A stretch of DNA of 64,000 bases. Origin: Daucus carota subsp. sativus (Eukaryota > Streptophyta > Magnoliopsida > Apiales > Apiaceae). The notes beneath the pieces were generated by a model. That model made no database searches. It had not been told where the DNA came from and saw only the letters and a list, made by a program, of their open reading frames with translations. Positions 59,250 to 64,000 of this stretch are shown in pieces. Location of the stretch: the NCBI RefSeq assembly GCF_001625215.2, contig NC_030385.2, forward strand, positions 44,417,598-44,481,597, given 5' to 3'. The position numbers were made by a program, and so were the translations under genes. How positions within the stretch are numbered: the first letter of the stretch is position 1; every line of letters begins with the position of its first letter.

Positions 59250-60050
59250 TAAGACATTTTGTGGGTAGTTTAATCAAATGATGTTTCCAGCTAAGAAGGT
59301 GTGGCTTTTGAGTTGGCAGGCAGACAGGCCGGACATTACAGAACGCCCTTGTAGAAAAAATGGGTGTACTTTGGTGGTGGTTTTATCAGTGACAACTCAT
59401 AGTTTTTATATTTTCCACTGTTTATGTGAAGTTAATTATTGTACTCAAGGGATAGATTATACCAGTATAGAGTTTTGTATTTTTTTTTGATATTTTATAA
59501 ATAGTATGTATTAAACAACATAGCAGAGTTTCATATTATTTTATATTATCTAGTTAGCTCACATTTTTTTTTTTTGAACAAGCAGCTTATGTCCTCAGTT
59601 CCTCGCATTTAGAAAGCTTTGTAATCTGGGAATGATTGGAGGTTAGCGAGAGTCATAGAGTCGAAGCTTGAACTTGGGATAGATAATAGATTATCTATGA
59701 TGCACCTGGGACAGGTAATATAGTAATCTAATTATCTATGAATTATGATCGCAACAAAAATAGAGGTTTCACTTGGAAACACACTCCAACCATTTTTTCT
59801 GGCTAATAATGCAAGAGGAGAGAAGGGTGTTTAAATTTTTAGGGTTTAATTGCAATTATTATACAAGAACGGACAAAAGTGTAACCAATATTTACAAATG
59901 TTTACCAAAAGTACATAGGTAGATATACATAAACCAGATTAGTAGATGTTTCTAGTTTAAACTGCATCTGTTAAAAACAGCGTTAGAATTTAAATATTGG
60001 CTTAGGATATAAGAGTATGTGCACCGGATTATGTTTTGCGCTTTCAAAAA
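59250..60050. other. LEA-2 trailer and intergenic region
   Basis: Likely 3' trailer to about 59.5 kb, then AT-rich DNA with no gene recognised. Confidence 0.5.
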
Positions 60051-60057
60051 GAGTTAG

Positions 60058-60221
60058 AGTTTCCTGTATATAATAAGTCAATGTATATATATATTTCTAT
60101 TTTTTACGGAGTATTAATTCAAATTGATACTTATTTATAATAAAATTAGAATATAAAACTAGATTTGTTATAATTAATTTGTATTATAATATAAAAAATT
60201 TAAATAATAGAATGATGGGTG
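60058..60221 (+). repeat. 164-bp direct repeat, left copy
   Basis: This copy begins agtttcctgtatataataag and ends agaatgatgggtg. It is matched at 61,990-62,153 with a single difference (attaga versus attgga) and brackets the nested transposon. Confidence 0.95.
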
Positions 60222-60613
60222 ATCACGGTCTGGTTTAAACCGCAAAATCCGCATAAACCAATCCGATGTTAATCCGATCCAAACCGAAACCGAAATGAGG
60301 TTTACGGTTTTGGTTCGACTAATTTAAAAAACCGTGGTTTGTGGGTTGGTTTCGGTTTTATATTAAACCAACCCGTTATAAAACCGAACCGCATATTTAT
60401 ATATATACAATATAAATATTTAATATTATATATATATATATATAATATTAATTTTATATAAATATATTAATTTTTTAATTTATACTTGTTGGATTGTTGT
60501 TTAGTTACATATCTTGTCAATACCAACTACAACTCTACAAGTCATATCAATTCTATGATCCACGACTTCGACTTCGATTCAAGTTTATGCATTTTATTAG
60601 ACTAAAGTTTGTA

Positions 60614-61732
60614 TTTTAATTTAGGGTTAATAATCAAGTGAGTCATCAAAGTGGGCTTGATATATCAAGTTGGTCACCGAACTCAAAACGGTCTCAAATT
60701 GGTCACTCAAGTCAGTTATATGTATCAGTAAATATGAATTCAAGGAGTAAAGATATTATTTATAGAGATTTAAATATTATTTTTGAATGTTACCACAACT
60801 AAATACAAGATTATGACTTCTCGTATTTATGAAAATATATTTAGATTTTATCAAGTTTATTTACTATTTATTTTTTATTAGGGTTAAATATCAAAGTGGT
60901 CACTGAAGTGGAGGTCATATATCACTTTACTCACTAATTTTATCGGGGTCTCATTTCAATCATTAAAGTCACAATAAATATCAATTAAGTACCTCCAAAT
61001 TTCAGTTCAAAGAGTAAAAATATTATTTAGAGAGTTTGACACATTATTTTTGAATACTACCACAACCAATTAAAAGGTTATGACTTCTAGCATTTATGAC
61101 AATATATTCAGATTTTATCAATTTATATTTAGTATTTATTTTTAATTAAAACAAAAAAATGTATTAATATAATAAAAAATAAATAGTAGATAAAATTTAA
61201 AAAATCTCAATATATTATCATAAATAGTAGAAGTCAGAACCTTTTACTTGGTTATGGTAGTATTCAAAAATAATATGTTAAACTCTATAAATAATATTTT
61301 TACTCCTTGAACTGAAATTTGGAGGTACTTAATTGATATTTATTGTGACTTTAATGATTGAAATGAGACCCCGATAAGATTAGTGAGTAAAGTGATATAT
61401 GACCTCCACTTCAGTGACCACTTTGATATTTAACCCTTTTTTATTATATAGTTTTTTTCTTTATTTTAATTATAAATATATAGTAAATAAACTTGATAAA
61501 TCTGAATATATTACCATAAATATCAGAAGTCATGATCTTATACTTAGTTCTGGTAAAATTCAAAAATAATATGTAAACCTCTATAAATAATATATTTACC
61601 CCTTCAACTTATATTTACAGATACATATAACTGACTTTAGTGATCAATTTGACACCGTTTTGAGTTCAGTGACCAACTTGATATTTTGAGCCCACTTTAG
61701 TGACTCACTTGATTATTAACCCTTTTAATTTA
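60614..61732. mobile_element. Mutator-like foldback MITE (outer), split by a relative
   Basis: Element 60,624-61,722 has long terminal inverted repeats of about 110 bases (gggttaataatcaagtgag at the left, gattattaaccc at the right) and is flanked by 10-base duplications ttttaattta (60,614-60,623; 61,723-61,732). A 9-11-base duplication with long inverted repeats indicates Mutator-like elements. It sits inside the second hAT-like element and contains 60,881-61,436. Confidence 0.85.
60871..61446. mobile_element. Mutator-like foldback MITE (inner)
   Basis: Element 60,881-61,436 (556 bases) is almost wholly an inverted repeat: arms of about 250 bases (starting gggttaaatatcaaagtgg, and its mirror ccactttgatatttaaccc) separated by a short centre. 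It is flanked by ttttttatta on both sides (60,871-60,880; 61,437-61,446). Its arms resemble those of the outer element (agtggtcactgaagtgg versus agttggtcaccgaact), so a family member inserted into its own relative. Confidence 0.9.
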
Positions 61733-61989
61733 ACTATGTAAAATTGTGCAAATGGAGAGAAAATGATACTTTATTTTCTAGTATTATTCATGAATTCTCA
61801 TCTCTGATTATAAGTCTTAGTCATAAACCGATCAATCCGCTTAACCGAACCATCAAAAACCGCACCGCTTGGTCCGGGTTAATTGGTTTGCGGGTCACGG
61901 GTTGGTTTGAGATTTTAAAAAACCGCTAATGTACGGTTTGGTTCCGGTTCTACCTACAATCCGAACCAAACCGAACCGCGATCACCCCT

Positions 61990-62153
61990 AGTTTCCTGTA
62001 TATAATAAGTCAATGTATATATATATTTCTATTTTTTACGGAGTATTAATTCAAATTGATACTTATTTATAATAAAATTGGAATATAAAACTAGATTTGT
62101 TATAATTAATTTGTATTATAATATAAAAAATTTAAATAATAGAATGATGGGTG
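61990..62153 (+). repeat. 164-bp direct repeat, right copy
   Basis: It is identical to 60,058-60,221 except for one base. It starts at the right end of the hAT-like element and ends with gatgggtg, the same word that overlaps the left terminus of the element. Confidence 0.95.
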
Positions 62154-62364
62154 TTATTAAATCAAAAATATATACAAATATTATATATTTATAACTAATA
62201 TATAATATAATATTTATATATAAATTTGATATTTATATCATATATGAAAATCGGGACGGAGACGTTGTTCCCTTAATCCGAGCGATCCAAATTTTTTATA
62301 AAATTTTTCCCGATCACTTGAAAAAATTGTGATTCTCCGACTCGAATGAGAAGAGAATAGGATA

Positions 62365-63804
62365 TTATTTATTAGTCTTAAACTTGTTAGTCTTGTACTC
62401 CATAACAAAAACACTAGAGTAGGTCTTTGTCAATATAATGGACAGAGGATGCGCAAAAAACAAGTGAGTTAAGTGTCCATTCTCATCTCGCTTAATATCA
62501 AAAATAAATCCATTTTGACCAAATTCTTCAAACAAAGCCTGAATATTAGAACGCTCATCCAAGCTTTCGTTCTTTATTTTTGCACGAACATTATACAAAG
62601 TCCTGGAAATTGCCTTAAGACTTGAATTACTTTGCCTGAGTAATGTAAGTATTTGGCGTGGTGGAATACCTACTCTTGTCATCACTTGAATTCTTTCAAT
62701 CTCATCTTTACTAAAACGGTGGCAAAAGGGATGACCAGACATATCTGTCGAAGGTTCATGATTATGAGACAAATTTTTTATATCCAACTTCCATACCCCA
62801 TTTTTTTTTCTTTTTCCCCAAACTTCAAATGGACAATCAATTAATCTTGATCCAGTCACTTTTCTTTTTTTCTCTTCGGGTGGTTTGGTTGCATGATATT
62901 TACCACCTCTGTCACAACCAATTATAACATAACGATTTGTCTTCGATTTTTTAATTTTTGTCACGAAACCTTTTTTCAAAACAATTTCACGAACATTGTT
63001 GAGAAGCTCTTCACGATTCAAAAAATCTTTTGTTGTAATAGATAATAGTATATCCGATTCTTTAGGACTTCGATTATCGACTACAGAATCATCTATATAC
63101 AAATGAAAATCACTAAATTAATAATATGTAGAGTGGAAGCGACTAAAGATTCTTTCTGCATTAGATATCAACATGGTAACTAAAATTCATGAATGAAACT
63201 TTAGAGGGGTGTATTCGATTGGAATTTTAATGGATTGTTTTTAGTCTATGGATTTTAATGGATTGTGTCTGATTTTGATTTTGTGCGGATTCTTGATAAA
63301 ATGTCGCAGAGTTGATAGGATTTAAGCACAATGCTTCAAAATCCCATTGATTTTGATGGGATTTCAAAAAACTTAAAATACACTGAAGAATGCCACAAAA
63401 TCCATCATTTTATGAAATGCAAAAAAATCCATCAGCATTTGAATACCATCAGATTTTAATGGATTTTAAACAATCCCAATTGAATACCATCGGATTTTAA
63501 AGTATAATTTAAAATCCCAATTGAATACCACCAGATTTTGTAGTATAATTTGAAATCTCAATTGAATACCTCAAGATTTTAATGGATTTCAAACAATCCC
63601 AATCGAATACCTTCGGATTTCATGAATGCAAAAAAATGCTTTAAAATCCCAATCCAATACACCCCACTTAGTCATGAAAATTACCTCTCTGAATAACCTG
63701 ATTGACATGTCCTAACTCGCATGCTTCGTAGAGCTCTTCCACATTTTTCGTCCGAACGAGTTCGATTATATCATTGAGATCTGCTAAACCTTCATCTTCA
63801 ATTT
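62365..63804 (-). pseudogene. Truncated FAR1-related / MULE transposase-like gene (partial)
   Basis: Exon 62365-63092 and a probable upstream exon 63685-63804 join in phase (NQVIQR|DDSVVDN) through GT-AG sites. The product has a FAR1-type WRKY-GCM1 zinc-finger DNA-binding domain (KKGFVTKIKKSKTNRYVI, GCDRGGKYH, DCPFEVWGKRK, LSHNHEPS). The start of the MULE transposase region follows (THLFFAHPLSIILTKTYSS) and ends abruptly at a stop after VFVMEYKTNKFKTNK. In intact relatives that point reads VFVMDCTYKTNK with the first catalytic Asp; here Asp is Glu and two residues are missing, and the whole DDE catalytic domain and SWIM finger are absent. No start codon is found, so the 5' end is beyond the window. 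It could still encode a DNA-binding-only protein. Autonomous transposase function is excluded by what is seen. Confidence 0.75.
63206..63665. mobile_element. MITE with 'ggggtgtattcgattgg' ends in the FAR1-like intron
   Basis: The left end ggggtgtattcgattggaat mirrors the right end atcccaatccaatacacccc. The 460-base interior is a chain of diverged short repeats of 'aatcccaattgaataccatc ggattttaatggatt' in both orientations. It lies between the two exons of the FAR1-like gene. No clear target duplication. Confidence 0.7.
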
Positions 63805-63809
63805 CTGCT

Positions 63810-64000
63810 AAACGAGTTGGAAGCCAGAGGGGAGATGAAGGGTTTATGTAAAGAAATTAGGTAAGCCTGTTTGTTTGATATTAAATCACCCGTATACTCT
63901 AAAAATGTATTTTAGAAACAGGGACAAGTATGTAATTTATTATTAGAAAAGTCAAGTTTGGAGCTTAAATAGTAAACCAGGAGCTTATTTATCAGTTCCC
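63810..64000. other. Window edge, upstream of the FAR1-like exon
   Basis: Likely intron or 5' flank of the FAR1-like gene. No start codon or further exon was identified. Confidence 0.35.

Larger units (their letters stand above)
60217..61990. mobile_element. Second hAT-like element, interrupted by nested elements
   Basis: The left end gggtgatcacggtctgg and right end ccgaaccgcgatcaccccta are inverted and match the termini of the hAT element at 57,742-58,510 (taggggtgatcgcgg). The left interior and right interior both carry aaccgcaa/cggtttggtt subterminal words. The core is displaced by two nested elements (60,624-61,722). No 8-base duplication is present; instead each side has the same 164-base repeat. 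Confidence 0.75.

Noticed and set aside
60058-62153. Interpretation of the 164-bp repeats as LTRs of a miniature retrotransposon (TRIM)
   Set aside because: The repeats do not begin TG or end CA, there is no primer-binding site or polypurine tract next to them, and the insert has hAT-like inverted ends.
1-64000. CRISPR arrays, rRNA and tRNA genes
   Set aside because: No spaced identical palindromic repeats, and no cloverleaf or rRNA core was noticed; the tandem repeats found lack unique spacers.

Overview
This is a window of plant nuclear DNA from a eudicot. The genes are interrupted by many GT-AG introns, the intergenic DNA is AT-rich, and several families of small non-autonomous transposons are present. 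All host genes are recognisable angiosperm families. An asterid (perhaps Apiaceae) would fit, but that is a weak guess. No prokaryotic, organellar, viral, CRISPR, rRNA or tRNA feature was seen.

Layout. 1-1,440: AT-rich, with a Helitron-like hairpin. 1,443-4,419: three broken gene pieces, all on the minus strand and all keeping introns: the C-terminal half of a MOSC-domain (mARC-like) protein, a piece of a small membrane protein, and the first exon of an F-box PP2-A-like gene. 5,429-6,220: the 3' end of a LINE next to a TIR element. 7,982-12,731 (+): a complete nine-exon poly(A)-binding protein gene, with a 105-bp minisatellite in intron 1 and an A-rich leader. 14,071-15,969 (-): a SPATULA/ALCATRAZ-type bHLH factor. 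19,129-23,166 (-): an MBR1/2-type RING-H2 E3 ligase, with leader and promoter to about 24.78 kb. 24.8-31.9 kb: AT-rich DNA without a convincing gene, containing degenerate tandem repeats. 31,947-37,458 (-): mitochondrial ribosomal protein L4. 38,818-42,726 (+): a mitochondrial NUBPL/INDH Fe-S P-loop protein. 45,080-47,350 and 48,734-51,031 (+): a tandem pair of intronless subtilases. 51.9-56.3 kb: retroposon, Tourist-like and Stowaway-like insertions. 56,890-59,246 (+): a LEA-2 membrane protein with a hAT element in intron 2. 60,058-62,153: a triple-nested transposon between two almost identical 164-bp direct repeats. 62,365-63,804 (-): a truncated FAR1/MULE transposase-like gene running off the window.

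The genes do not form a pathway or cluster by function, except for the subtilase tandem pair. RPL4 and the NUBPL-like protein are both mitochondrial, but they are convergent to nothing shared and are probably neighbours by chance. The most unusual structures are the nested transposon with a 164-bp duplicated target (60-62 kb) and the same-strand mosaic of three intron-bearing gene fragments (1.4-4.5 kb), which resembles transposon-mediated gene capture. Exon boundaries were worked out by hand from splice signals, reading frame and family knowledge. They are frame-consistent but not backed by transcripts.
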